Below are positions 32,279 to 41,334 of a stretch of DNA of 64,000 nucleotides, piece by piece. A program made the translations under genes and the position numbers. The DNA is from Candidatus Gracilibacteria bacterium. Lineage in GTDB: Bacteria; Patescibacteriota; Gracilibacteria; BD1-5; UBA2023. Each line of letters opens with the position of its first letter. Position 1 is the first letter of the stretch. The notes beneath the pieces are model-generated. The model saw only the letters and a list, made by a program, of their open reading frames with translations, was not told the DNA's origin and ran no database searches. Location: contig JAQUAB010000001.1 in NCBI GenBank assembly GCA_028687475.1, positions 62,001-126,000 of the forward strand, in the 5' to 3' direction.

Positions 32279-33463
32279 ATGTGAATTAAGATACGAAGAT
32301 GAGATGGTGATAAACAACAATTTCATCTCAAAAATATAATATTTCAAGATGGGTATTTTTGTGTCTCCTCAGACAATGAAGAACTGAAAGTAATCTTTAA
32401 TTATACCCCAAGATTACCTCGTGAAACCGTCTTTATTGATTGTGAAATTTACTTACTTATAAATCCATATCTAAAAGCAGAAAATGACGTATTTCAAGTG
32501 GAAATTAATGATAGACGTCTTTGATGGATTTTCCCCATCACTATTTTAGAATCAAATAGTCATAATGAAGCGGAAAATCATCACTTGCAACACTATCAAT
32601 TTCAGGCATATAAAAAATTACTAGAAAAAGAAAAGGAACTTCCATTGGAAAACTCCCCTAACTCAAGTGGATTTAGAATTACTGATTTATATTCAGAAGA
32701 TACAATAATCCTTATTTGGGAAAAAGAGAAAGAAAATACAATAGATGAATTTAATATAGAAGACTATTTATTAGCTTTATATAACTTTTGATACTATTCT
32801 CTTGATAAGTATCCAATAGGAATATCTATAGATAGAAACATAGATAGACCCCTGGGAAAAAAGATAAAACTAAAAAAATTTAACTTTAGTATTCATTCTG
32901 ATAATTTTCTAAGAACTTTGTTTATTGAAAATTGAATTCATAATGAAAGCTATATAACTCGATTTATTCTATTATATCAAATAATAGAATATACAATAAC
33001 TAATCATGTTAATGGAAAAATAAAAGAATCAATAAATACTTACTTAAGGTGAGATATGCCAAGAAATGATTTTATATTTGATTTACGTGAAATAAATAAA
33101 GAATCAAATGCTATTAACTCAATTTTTGAATGAATTACTAACCCAGAAGTTTTTATTGATGAGTGTTCAGCTTTTTTTCGATCTATAAACTATCTTCCAA
33201 AGAAAAGAGATAAAGCATGATTCGGAGATCAACTATATAGTCTGAGAAATATGATGGTCCATAATACTCGGCAATGCATGAGGAATACTGATTGAGCGAA
33301 AGAACTAGTTCATTTACTTGAAAAAATATTAGTGAATTTTCTGCTTGAGAAAGGAAATGTATTATTTGATTCTCTAGAAAATAATACAAAATCTAAGAAA
33401 ATATGAATTATTTCTAGATTATTTAATGTATTGACTAATATAAAGAAAAAATTAATTTTTTAG
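32279..33463 (+). CDS. HEPN-like protein (394 aa)
   Basis: The C-terminus has GDQLYSLRNMMVHNTRQCM, an R-x4-H motif of HEPN ribonucleases, in a helical setting with a nearby acidic region. The N-terminal 180 residues are beta-rich with two Trp-containing strands (RLGWIFPITILE, IILIWEKEK), perhaps a sensor. About 12 TGA glycines. It follows the DGQHR gene by 3 bases. A sensor-plus-RNase pair is plausible. No exact family name. Confidence 0.65.
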
Positions 33464-33709
33464 AAAATCCCATTTATTCTGATCAAGCCAACCATTATAA
33501 TTGGCGGTTATCTCTGAAATAAAAAGTCGATCATTCTTATCTACATATTTTGCAAGGTGCTCACTTATATCACTTGCACTTCCATTGAATTTTACAAACC
33601 ATACGGATTCCAGGGCATGGATGTGTGGATATCTTTTGATCTCAATATATAGATTAGCATAATCATGTCATGGAACTTTTAAATCATAAGTGATGAGATA
33701 GTTTTTCAT
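33452..33709 (-). CDS. SinR/Cas2-like small protein (85 aa)
   Basis: KNYLITYDLKVPGHDYANLY, ALESVWFVKFNGSASDIS and NDRLFISEITANYNGW follow the family often annotated as SinR or Cas2-like, a ferredoxin fold with Asp after ITY. One TGA. The gene is on the opposite strand from the HEPN gene and overlaps its 3' end by 12 bases. In other genomes it is commonly found alone near defence genes; its function is unknown. Confidence 0.75.
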
Positions 33710-33904
33710 AGGTTTTACAAGTGATAATTATCTATAATAGAGGATTACGTCCTTTTCTTTAAATCTTCCAGAAAGTCCAAATCATAAATAGTTTATTTAC
33801 AAATTTCGTTTTTCCAATAAAATTTTCCAGATTGATTTAATCCCTTATTTTTCGAGTTATAAACTCTATCATTTCTGAGTCTAATAAAAATTAAATTGTA
33901 AATT

Positions 33905-34678
33905 ATGCCAAAAAGAAAAGATCCTATTCGAGAAAACTTTTACAAACAACTTGAGCATACCGAATCAGTATTATCTTGGCTTTTCTACATGGGTGCATTT
34001 TTATCGTTTGCACTTCTTTTTATGGATCAAAAGATCTATAGTCAAATCTATCAAATTACCACGATTACTTTCATTCTTGTTGTTATTGCCTTCTTTTTAC
34101 TTGGCATAATATCGAGGTATTACTTATTCACACGCGCAGAGGATGCTAGGCGAGCGGACTTTTTATCGTATGTATCTGGTGTAAATATCACACATCAAAA
34201 AACAGTAGGTTATTACAATAATAAAGAAATCGAAGTGGATAGTAAGCTTATGATTACCGTTCTTGAGAACACCTTTTTTAGCAAATCCATACTACTTGCA
34301 ATGCTTAAAATAGAGAGAATAAAGATGATTATTTATGTATTTGTTTTCATGATATTTATTCTAAATCGTACTACTCCGCTTGACTTAATAGCTACTGTAG
34401 CACAAGTAATTTTTAGTGAAGAAATTATTGTAAAATGGATTCGTATGGAGTGGTTACGTATGCGAGTAGAATCTATTTATGATAAAACATATTCACTTTT
34501 TCATTCAAAACCATCAAATGAGATAATGCAAGTGAGAGGACTAGAAGCATTTGGGAATTATGAATGTGGAAAAGCACTTGGTGGCATCTTATTATCTGCA
34601 AAAATCTTCGAGAAGATGAATCCTAAACTTACAACAGAATGGGAATGAATTAAAAAAAATCTTCCAATACATCGTTAA
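33905..34678 (+). CDS. CBASS-type membrane effector, S-4TM-like (257 aa)
   Basis: Four hydrophobic segments at about residues 22-40, 48-66, 138-155 and 158-172 around a soluble middle part, then a C-terminal soluble segment. It directly precedes a CD-NTase gene, the layout of a type I CBASS whose effector opens the membrane on binding a cyclic nucleotide. Only one TGA is present, at 34646; the nine residues after it (IKKNLPIHR) look like an added tail. In a standard-code donor that TGA would have been the stop. Confidence 0.75.
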
Positions 34679-34713
34679 TCAGATCTATATTTCATACTAA
34701 TTCAAATAGACTT

Positions 34714-35490
34714 ATGTCAGTCCTTAGTTATCTACAAAATAAAGCCAGCAGTGCTGTTCTTTCTGTCTCAGAAAAATCAAGCATTGATACCTCTATCTCT
34801 ACACTTAAAACACGACTTGGTTATCACTTTTCTAATAGTGAAATCAAAGAACACTTTCGTTTTGGATCATCCACTCGGGATACAATACTTCCACGTTTTA
34901 TGGATGACCAATCCGATATAGATTATATGATTGTTTTTTCTGATAATCAATACACACCCCAAACATATTTGAATCAACTTAAGAAATTTGCCACAGATCG
35001 TTATGGTAGTTCTGAAATTTTTCAGTCCAGTCCAACTATTGTTCTTGAATTAAATCATATCAAATTTGACCTTGTTCCTGCAATTCGTACATGGAGTGGT
35101 GGTTTGCAAATTCCGAGTAGGACATCTGCTTGGCAAGATACAAATCCAAATGATTTTAATAACAACTTAATTATAGCAAACACAAGTAATTCATTTTTAA
35201 TAAAGCCAACGATACGGCTTATGAAATACTGGAATGTGAAAAGTGGTGGTGGATTTGATTCGTTTTTGCTTGAAAAATGGATTATAAATCAGAATTTTTT
35301 CAATTGTTCCAATCAAAAAGATTACCTTTTTTCTATAATTGATAAGCTGACCACCTCTACCAATTACTCTCAAAAACTTAACGATGAAATAAGTCGTGCG
35401 AAGAAAATAATTACCACAGTTAGAGAAGATGAGGCTAAATATCCAAACTTGGCTGAATCTGAAATAAAAAAATTATTTCGAGATTCATAA
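34714..35490 (+). CDS. CD-NTase (SMODS) cyclic oligonucleotide synthase
   Basis: 258 residues. The nucleotidyltransferase core is FRFGSSTRDTILPRFMDDQS followed by DIDYMIVF, with the two catalytic Asp in DID, and the third Asp in IKFDLVPAI. RLMKYWN and the helical C-terminal half fit the SMODS/CD-NTase family. By family it makes a cyclic di- or trinucleotide when phage infection is sensed and activates the membrane effector upstream. There are no TGA codons, although eight or so glycines are present, unlike the defence genes to its left. No E1/E2, JAB or HORMA genes adjoin it, so it looks like type I CBASS. Confidence 0.92.
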   Translation: MSVLSYLQNKASSAVLSVSEKSSIDTSISTLKTRLGYHFSNSEIKEHFRFGSSTRDTILPRFMDDQSDIDYMIVFSDNQYTPQTYLNQLKKFATDRYGSSEIFQSSPTIVLELNHIKFDLVPAIRTWSGGLQIPSRTSAWQDTNPNDFNNNLIIANTSNSFLIKPTIRLMKYWNVKSGGGFDSFLLEKWIINQNFFNCSNQKDYLFSIIDKLTTSTNYSQKLNDEISRAKKIITTVREDEAKYPNLAESEIKKLFRDS

Positions 35491-35604
35491 TTTATATATC
35501 ATTGTACTTATACTTTCCTTTGTAAATTCTTTACAATTGAAATAAGATATTCTTCTCTTATTTAAAGGATTTTCTCATTTTGCAATTTCAGATTTTTCAT
35601 TTTT

Positions 35605-36366
35605 TTAGTATATCTTCCCTCCTGTCTCTCGTAACCACTCAACATATTTTGGACCGTATTCTTGTATAGACTCTTGTTGCATTTTCTGAGTCCTCTTTCT
35701 CGTTTCTCTCATGTCTCTTACCTTTGCTCGTTCTCGAATAGAACTCTCGGCATCTTGAAAGAAAAGAGCCATATTTGAGTAGCTTATCTTATGTTCTCTG
35801 AGGAGCTTAAAAACAAGCTCTTCCGTATCTTTCCATATCTCTCGTGTTTTAATAAGTTCATCAGTAAAGTCAGTTTTAGATTTTGAGTATTTATATCCTC
35901 CTTTCCATTTATCACTAAATCGTCTCATACTTTTTGCTGGAGCTCTTTTATATTGTGCACCCTCCTTTCTTGGTGTTCCTTTTGGATATTCGTCAAAACT
36001 AGAAGCATCAAAACCAAATCGTGACATGATTTCTTCAGGAATATTTGAGAGGTCACCTCTTGAATATCTGGCTTCTTGTTCATTTCATGCTTCATCAATT
36101 TCTTTATATTCAAGACAAGAAGCATTTCAGAATAAGTAAATCTTTAATCCTCCTACAGTAATCATGGAATATCCTGTTTCTCTATGAAGAAGAGTGTGTT
36201 GTTTCATTTCATTGTTGTAGGATTCGAGAAATGGGAGTTCTTCAATAGGTGGAAGAGTTTCTTTTATATTTTCTGGTTCGGGTACTACAGAAATATCCTC
36301 TAATTCTGGTGGTAACTCAGGAGGTTGTTTTCCGAGAACTGAAAATATTGAAGAGGGAGAATGCAT
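35605..36366 (-). CDS. Hypothetical protein (253 aa)
   Basis: A Pro/Glu-rich N-terminus (PPELPPELEDISVVPEPENI) may act as a signal or docking tail. Then comes ETGYSMITVGGLKIYLFGNA and a basic C-terminal half with a long helix (SSIRERAKVRDMRETRKRTQ). Two TGA glycines. Possibly DNA- or RNA-binding by composition. Upstream of it are GTGTATTGGT repeats. No family recognised. Confidence 0.55.
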
Positions 36367-36519
36367 ATGAAATGAAGGTAAAAAGTATGCTCTTTTTCAT
36401 TTTCTTTCAAAAAATCATTCATTTTTGAACCATTTTCAGAAAGAAAATATACAGTTTCCTGACTATAGAGCCACTACATATAGATATTGCATGTCGAGCG
36501 TAATAGCTTCTGTATATTA

Positions 36520-36615
36520 GTGTATTGGTCGTATTGTATTGTGTATTGGTTTCAAATAGATAGTGTAATATCTCGTATATATTGGTGTATTGGTTTCGGG
36601 TAGTATATGTATTGG
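36520..36615. repeat. Iteron-like GTGTATTGGT repeats
   Basis: Perfect copies of GTGTATTGGT at 36520, 36541 and 36585 plus a shorter one (TGTATTGG) at 36608. Spacings of 21, 44 and 23 bp are near multiples of two helical turns. They sit upstream of the gene at 35605-36366 and could be an operator array or an iteron-type origin. The rest of 36367-36684 holds no gene. Confidence 0.6.
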
Positions 36616-36637
36616 ATTACATAAGGCAATACTTGGC

Positions 36638-36670
36638 AAGAAAAATCCCTCTCGGGAATGAGAAGGATTT
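36638..36670 (-). terminator. Terminator after the gene at 36685-37686
   Basis: On the minus strand AAATCC-TTCTC-ATTCCC-GAGAG-GGATTT followed by TTCTTG, 15 bases after the stop. Confidence 0.7.
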
Positions 36671-36684
36671 CTTATGTTTTATTA

Positions 36685-37686
36685 CTAATTTTTCAAGGGA
36701 ATAGTTACCCAATCTTTCATATTGTTTTCTATTATAGCATATTTCAAAGTATCGTCATCTGTATAATGTACATCAAAAACAGCATTATATACTTTCGGGG
36801 AAATTACTCAATCTATCATTATTTTCCACTTACTATTTTCATAAGGCATTCAATCTTCTATCTCTAAAGGAACTACAAAATGATTGTCTTTTGTTATAAA
36901 CCAATTTCCCATCCATTTTCCATCAAGTCAGTAATGCATCATACTTCTATATCATGAGGCAAGTACTGTATCGTTTTTAAGGAAGTCGAAAGTAGTTTTA
37001 TATTCTGTATATTCAGAATCTGTTCCGGTACCAGTTGTCCATTTAGGAGTTTCTTTTTCTCCTATGTAAATAATATCACCATTTGGAAGGCATCAGTTAT
37101 TATGATCGAATCATTCAATCTTCTTATAATGTGGTCATTCTATATTATTTTTTACCATGAATTCTTCATTATTATTTGAAGCTTTGAATACATCATTTCA
37201 ATTACATATATAATGATATTGTATTTTATCATATGACGCTATTTCTTTTCCATTAACTATAAGTGTATCTTTTTCATTAGTACCTCATGATGAGGCTATA
37301 GCAATATAAGAATAGTTTCAATCTTCTGAAATATCAAATTCTTTAATGCTATAATATGGTCCATATTCTATTCCATCAATCGTAACATACTCTTCTCTAC
37401 GATATAATACTCAACGTTCTTTTGGTTGGTTATTGTTTGAACGGAAGATAAGTTTATTATTCATGTAATGCAGTTCAGTAATCTCATCATATTTCTTTGA
37501 TTCCTTTTTTCCTGTTACAACAAATTGTTTTCCATTACGAGTACCAATTATGCTCGTATGTTTTCAATCACTAGAAGTCTTAATATCTCAAATGGTAACA
37601 TAAGGATCTTCTTTTTGAGAGAAGTAAACACCCAAACCGACAAGAATAATAGCAAGAACTATGACGATCCATTTATATTTTTTCAT
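36685..37686 (-). CDS. Membrane-anchored beta-rich hypothetical protein (333 aa)
   Basis: N-terminal anchor MKKYKWIVIVLAIILVGLGV followed by a Tyr/Asp/Asn-rich outer domain in which short units of the type DGIEYGPYYSIKEFDISEDG repeat loosely, resembling WG or beta-propeller repeats. About 16 TGA glycines. No catalytic motif. Its ATG is preceded by a terminator-like hairpin and a T7 run, the end of leader element copy 2. Confidence 0.6.
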
Positions 37687-37866
37687 AAAAAAATGGTTAT
37701 AAAATAGGGATTTATAACCAAAATGACATAACTACTTAGGAGGTTTTAGCGAACAAAAAGCAAAAAGGGCGACTTATGTGCTATGTGTTCGCCAAAACCC
37801 ATTACCTATCCGAGCATTAAAAACAAGGACGGTGCGACATAAGTCGCCCTTTCTATCTTTAATGCA
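37687..37866 (-). promoter_or_regulatory. Multi-hairpin leader element, copy 2
   Basis: On the minus strand, helix GCATTAAA/TTTAATGC (37865-37814) encloses hairpin GCGAC-TTAT-GTCGC. Then helix TGTTCG(C)CAAAACC-type 14 bp (37799-37742) carries a loop with CATAAGTCGCCCTTT. Then hairpin GGTTATAAA..TTTATAACC is followed by ATTTTTTT and the ATG at 37686. The loop can pair over 15 perfect bp with AAAGGGCGACTTATG of the first hairpin. The order, spacing, long-range helix and final hairpin-T run-ATG all match copy 1 at 23433-23631, while the helices have different bases. Confidence 0.7.
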
Positions 37867-38036
37867 AGAAAATAGGGATATTTTAAGAAATAGTAACGGA
37901 TTTTGGCACGACCTATACTATCCTAATTTATAAATAATGCAAGAGTATTTTTTATAAAATCATTATTCCGTATTGATTTTTCAGTATTTGTTGATAATAT
38001 ATTACATATACTATATAAAATATAAGTTTAATCTTT

Positions 38037-38279
38037 ATGGGAAGACCCAAGAAAAAAATACTCCTTCATGAAAGACTCAAAATAGCTCGACAAGAAAAGA
38101 ATATGAGTATAGATGCCCTTACGAAGGAAGCGAATATTACTTATGTTACTTATGGAAAAATTGAAGCATGAATAACAGATAATCCAACTATCAAGAATCT
38201 TACTCGTATTGCTCGTACACTCGAAGTAAGCATAGATGAACTTGTGCAAGATATGGATTGGAACGATAAAGAAGAGTAA
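38037..38279 (+). CDS. Cro/C1-type helix-turn-helix regulator (80 aa)
   Basis: HERLKIARQEKNMSIDALTK, EANITYVTYGKIEAG and NPTIKNLTRIARTLEVSIDE form the five helices of an XRE/HTH_3 domain; one TGA is read as Gly. It lies just upstream of a small membrane protein and the recombinase, so it probably regulates the mobile element. Confidence 0.88.
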
Positions 38280-38319
38280 AGTCTTCCCTATAAATTTCAT
38301 AATTCCCCTCTTTTCAATT

Positions 38320-38523
38320 ATGCCGAAAAAACTCAAAGAACGAATATTTCGATACTTCTTTCTCCAAGGTACAGAGAAAGAAAATGAGGAACTCAAAAGA
38401 GAGCTCACAGAAGTACTTAAAGAGATTGTACTCAAAAAAGGATTTGTGATCTTTGAGATACTCTTATTTCTTCTCATCGTATCAATTATTTTGAATGTTG
38501 TACAATATTTCTTAAACCGATAA
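38320..38523 (+). CDS. Small coiled-coil membrane protein (67 aa)
   Basis: MPKKLKERIFRYFFLQG, then a charged helix (EKENEELKRELTEVLKEIV) and one C-terminal membrane segment (FVIFEILLFLLIVSIILNVV). Placed 4 bases before the recombinase gene. Function unknown. Confidence 0.6.
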   Translation: MPKKLKERIFRYFFLQGTEKENEELKRELTEVLKEIVLKKGFVIFEILLFLLIVSIILNVVQYFLNR

Positions 38524-38527
38524 TCTC

Positions 38528-40609
38528 ATGGAAAAGAAAATCAACATATGATGTTACATACGTATATCATCTTTAGAGCAAAAAAAGAATGGGCATGGCA
38601 AAGATTTACAATTAGACAAGATCAAGAAATTTATCGAATATAATTCTGATAAGTGATATGTATACAATGAAGAATTTGTCTATAAAGATCTTGGTATATC
38701 TGGAAGCAAAGATGAGAATGAGAGACCATGATTGAAACAAATGAAAGAGGATATAAAGAATGGAAAAATACAGGCAGTTGTCGTATATCGATTAGATCGA
38801 TTGGCACGTAATACAAAAGTACTCCTATCTCTCATCGAGGAGTTCAATAAACATGGGATTGTTTTCATGTCAGTAAATGAAAATATCGAGACAACAACAG
38901 CGAATGGACTCTTCTTTATTACTATGCTCGGTGCCATTGCTACTCTTGAGAGAACAAATAATAGTGAGAAAATGACAGCTTGAAAAATGGAAGCTGTCAA
39001 AAAGTGAATATTTGCAATCTGAGGAAATCCTCCTTATGGTTATCGGAAAAATCATGAAACAAAGAGACTTGAGATTGATCCAGAACAAAAAGAAGTAGTA
39101 CTAGAGATATTTGATCTCTATGTAAATCAAAATAAATCCATATCCGAGATATGAAAAATCCTCTATTCTCGGGGTATTGGAACGAGTTATGAAACCAAGC
39201 TCAAGAAAGAAAGAATTACCCCATGAAGAAAGTGAAAATGGTCTCCTGCTCAGATATCTCGTATTCTATGAAGTGAAGCTTATATAGGTCAATTATGGGT
39301 AAATAAAACCATTACAGAAGAATATACAGCTATATCTCCCGAAATTGGAAAAGAAATCAAGAAAAAGAGACAAGTAGAAAGACCGAAGGAAGAATGGCTT
39401 CTTATGGAAGTGGAGCCAATCATCGAAAATAAACTTTTCCTAAAAGCTCAAGAAAAGCTCATTACGAATAAGTACAGATTCAACAACAATAATAAGCCGA
39501 TTATTCGTCATCTTTTCGCATGACTCACAAAGTGCTGAGTGTGCTGAGCTAATTATAAGGCATATAGGGAAAGAGACAAATCATGAGAGCATAAGGTATA
39601 TTATAGGTGTGGTCATGGTCACTCACTCAAATATGGGGATGAGCGGTGTCGAAATTCTCAAGTCCGAGAAACTGAGCTTATCGAGGGTACTTTCGGGCAT
39701 ATCGATAGATTCATCAAGAATCCAAAGAATATCATAGAGGAATATCTAAAAGAAAATATCGATAAAAATGAAGCTGAAAAATATAAGAAAGAGCAAGAGA
39801 AAAACTCTCTACAAATTCGAGAAATATATAGTATTGTCGATGAACTTTTTGATAGTCTCATCAGCGAAAGAAATCCAACATTCAAAGAGATAATTCAAAA
39901 AAAAATCGATACTCACAGAGAGAGGATCGAAGTATTAGAAAAACGAAATATGGAATTATCAGAGCTTATAAAAAGCCAACTAGATAAAATAGAAAACTCA
40001 AAAGAAGTACTTAGATTTTCTGAAAAAATGAAAGGAAAAGATATCTATTCATTTACACGAGAAGAGCAAATAAATCTCCTAAATCTTCTCATCAAAAAAA
40101 TTGTAATCAATACTGACAATATAGATGTTTATTATATTTTTGAGGACGATGAGTGATGATGAGGTGATAATCAGGAAGATACCCCAAATGGAGACCCTAC
40201 GAACAAAGAAAAAGGTTTAACTCCTCATAATGAGAAATTAAACCTTACTGCTGTTTCTGAAATGGTGGCGAGGAGTGGAATTGAACCACCGACACAAGGC
40301 TTTTCAGGCCTCTGCTCTACCACTGAGCTACCCCGCCGTGGTGAGTGAGTGCGATTATATGGAGAAATTTGAAAAAGCAAGTTTTACTCGTCATTTTCTC
40401 CTATTTTTATACTTTTTCTCTTCAAGGAGATGGTATGAACAGATTGTCCAATGGTTCTCTCGTGCTTATTTTTCGATGAGAGGATATTTGCTACTGACTG
40501 GCAAGGAGAATTACTAAGAGTAATTTCCCAGCTTCACATCGATTCTACAGGAATACTGACTTCTTCAAGCTTTATATCGACAGGAAATCGGATATGCATA
40601 GCACCATAG
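38528..40609 (+). CDS. Large serine recombinase (mobile element integrase)
   Basis: The N-terminal resolvase domain begins GCYIRISSLEQKKNGHGK (catalytic Ser) and has VVVYRLDRLARNT and LGAIATLERTNNSEKM. The recombinase domain has GNPPYGYRKNHE, SEIGKILYSRGIG and WSPAQISRIL. A zinc ribbon LTKCGVCGAN..YYRCGHGHSLKYGD is followed by a coiled coil. Domain coding ends at about 40156. Three TGA codons in a row follow, so under code 25 the frame continues through the tRNA-Phe terminator and, antisense, through tRNA-Phe (EMVARSGIEPPTQGFSGL), reaching TAG only at 40607. The true end is uncertain; the last part overlaps 40384-40809 on the other strand. Confidence 0.88.
40205..40244 (-). terminator. Terminator of tRNA-Phe
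   Basis: On the minus strand GGTTTAA..TTAAACC with an inner CTC/GAG, followed by TTTTTCTTTG, 19 bases after the tRNA 3' end. It lies inside the read-through tail of the recombinase. Confidence 0.75.
40263..40337 (-). tRNA. tRNA-Phe (GAA)
   Basis: 75 bases including encoded CCA. Acceptor GGCGGGG/CCTCGCC, D-arm GCTC..GAGC, anticodon loop CTGAAAA (anticodon GAA) on stem GAGGC/GCCTT, T-arm GGTGG-TTCAATT-CCACT. The 3' half forms the likely attachment site of the adjacent serine recombinase. Confidence 0.97.
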
Positions 40610-40809
40610 ACCGCGCATACCATTCCATTTTCAATCATCCGAAAATATGAAGAATTTGATTTTTTGAGATTAGGAAAGAGAGCATGCAAATGTCAGATAA
40701 GCAACTGAAGTATATCTTTATATTCTTGTTCTAGTCTTATTATCCGTTCTTGCGAAGATAACTCTCAAGATTTTATTCATCCATCAACTACCTTTAATGA
40801 TGCATTCAT
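40384..40809 (-). CDS. Hypothetical protein (141 aa)
   Basis: One frame with four TGA glycines: an N-terminal helix (SSQERIIRLEQEYKDILQLL) and a beta part with YFRMIENGMVCAVYGAMHIR. No family recognised. It starts 11 bases from the end of ybeY on the same strand. Confidence 0.5.
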
Positions 40810-40819
40810 AATAAAGAAG

Positions 40820-41260
40820 TTATATTAATATTTCTTTCCGAAGCGGTTCTTCATAGCTCCACATAGCTTCATAGTCTTCGTCCGTCTCGTGATCAAAACC
40901 GATTATATGGAGGATCGAATGAATGACAAGAGTTTCGAATTCCTTTTCTGCAGTGTGTCCGTACTCCTCTGCCTGTGTGAGAATCCGAGACTCCGAGAGG
41001 ATAATCTCTCCCGCGATATCATCATCCGCTACATCGGTGAAATCTTCGAAATAGTGAAATGAGAGCACATCCGTCGTCTTGTCGATACCACGATGATCAC
41101 GGTTCAGTGCCTGTATTTCTGTATCCGAGAGAAATGCAATATCCAGGATTCCCTTCTGAGGAATATCGACCATCTCGTCGATACGTTCAAAAATCATCTG
41201 AATCCGAGATGTATCGAGTGTGAATTTTTCGGGATGATTCAGAATCTGGTAAGAAAACAT
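40820..41260 (-). CDS. ybeY: Endoribonuclease YbeY (rRNA maturation factor)
   Basis: 146 residues. The UPF0054 zinc motif is HSILHIIGFDHETDEDYEAM (HxxxHxxGxDH). DVLSFHYFED and GEIILSESRI are also family features. It processes 16S rRNA 3' ends and takes part in ribosome quality control. It starts 40 bases after the murB stop, behind a heptameric repeat tract. Confidence 0.94.
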   Translation of the reverse strand: MFSYQILNHPEKFTLDTSRIQMIFERIDEMVDIPQKGILDIAFLSDTEIQALNRDHRGIDKTTDVLSFHYFEDFTDVADDDIAGEIILSESRILTQAEEYGHTAEKEFETLVIHSILHIIGFDHETDEDYEAMWSYEEPLRKEILI

Positions 41261-41269
41261 GACGGTAAT

Positions 41270-41334
41270 TGTTATTTGTTCATTGTTATTTGTTCATTGT
41301 TATTTGTTCATTGTTATTTGTTCATTGTTATTTG
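41270..41334 (-). repeat. Heptad repeat tract at the murB-ybeY junction
   Basis: Alternating TTATTTG and TTCATTG units (14-bp period on the coding strand AATGAACAAATAAC). The MurB reading frame ends inside it (TAA 41302-41300), and the tract ends 10 bases before the ybeY ATG. Closely related to the tract at 44981-45033. Confidence 0.85.

Noticed and set aside
24381-33463. Region read as decayed genes because of many stops
   Set aside because: The stops are TGA only; with TGA as Gly all genes but the NYN gene are intact.
36367-36684. CRISPR array
   Set aside because: The decamer repeats are too short and the spacing is not that of spacers; no other array is visible near the Cas2-like genes.
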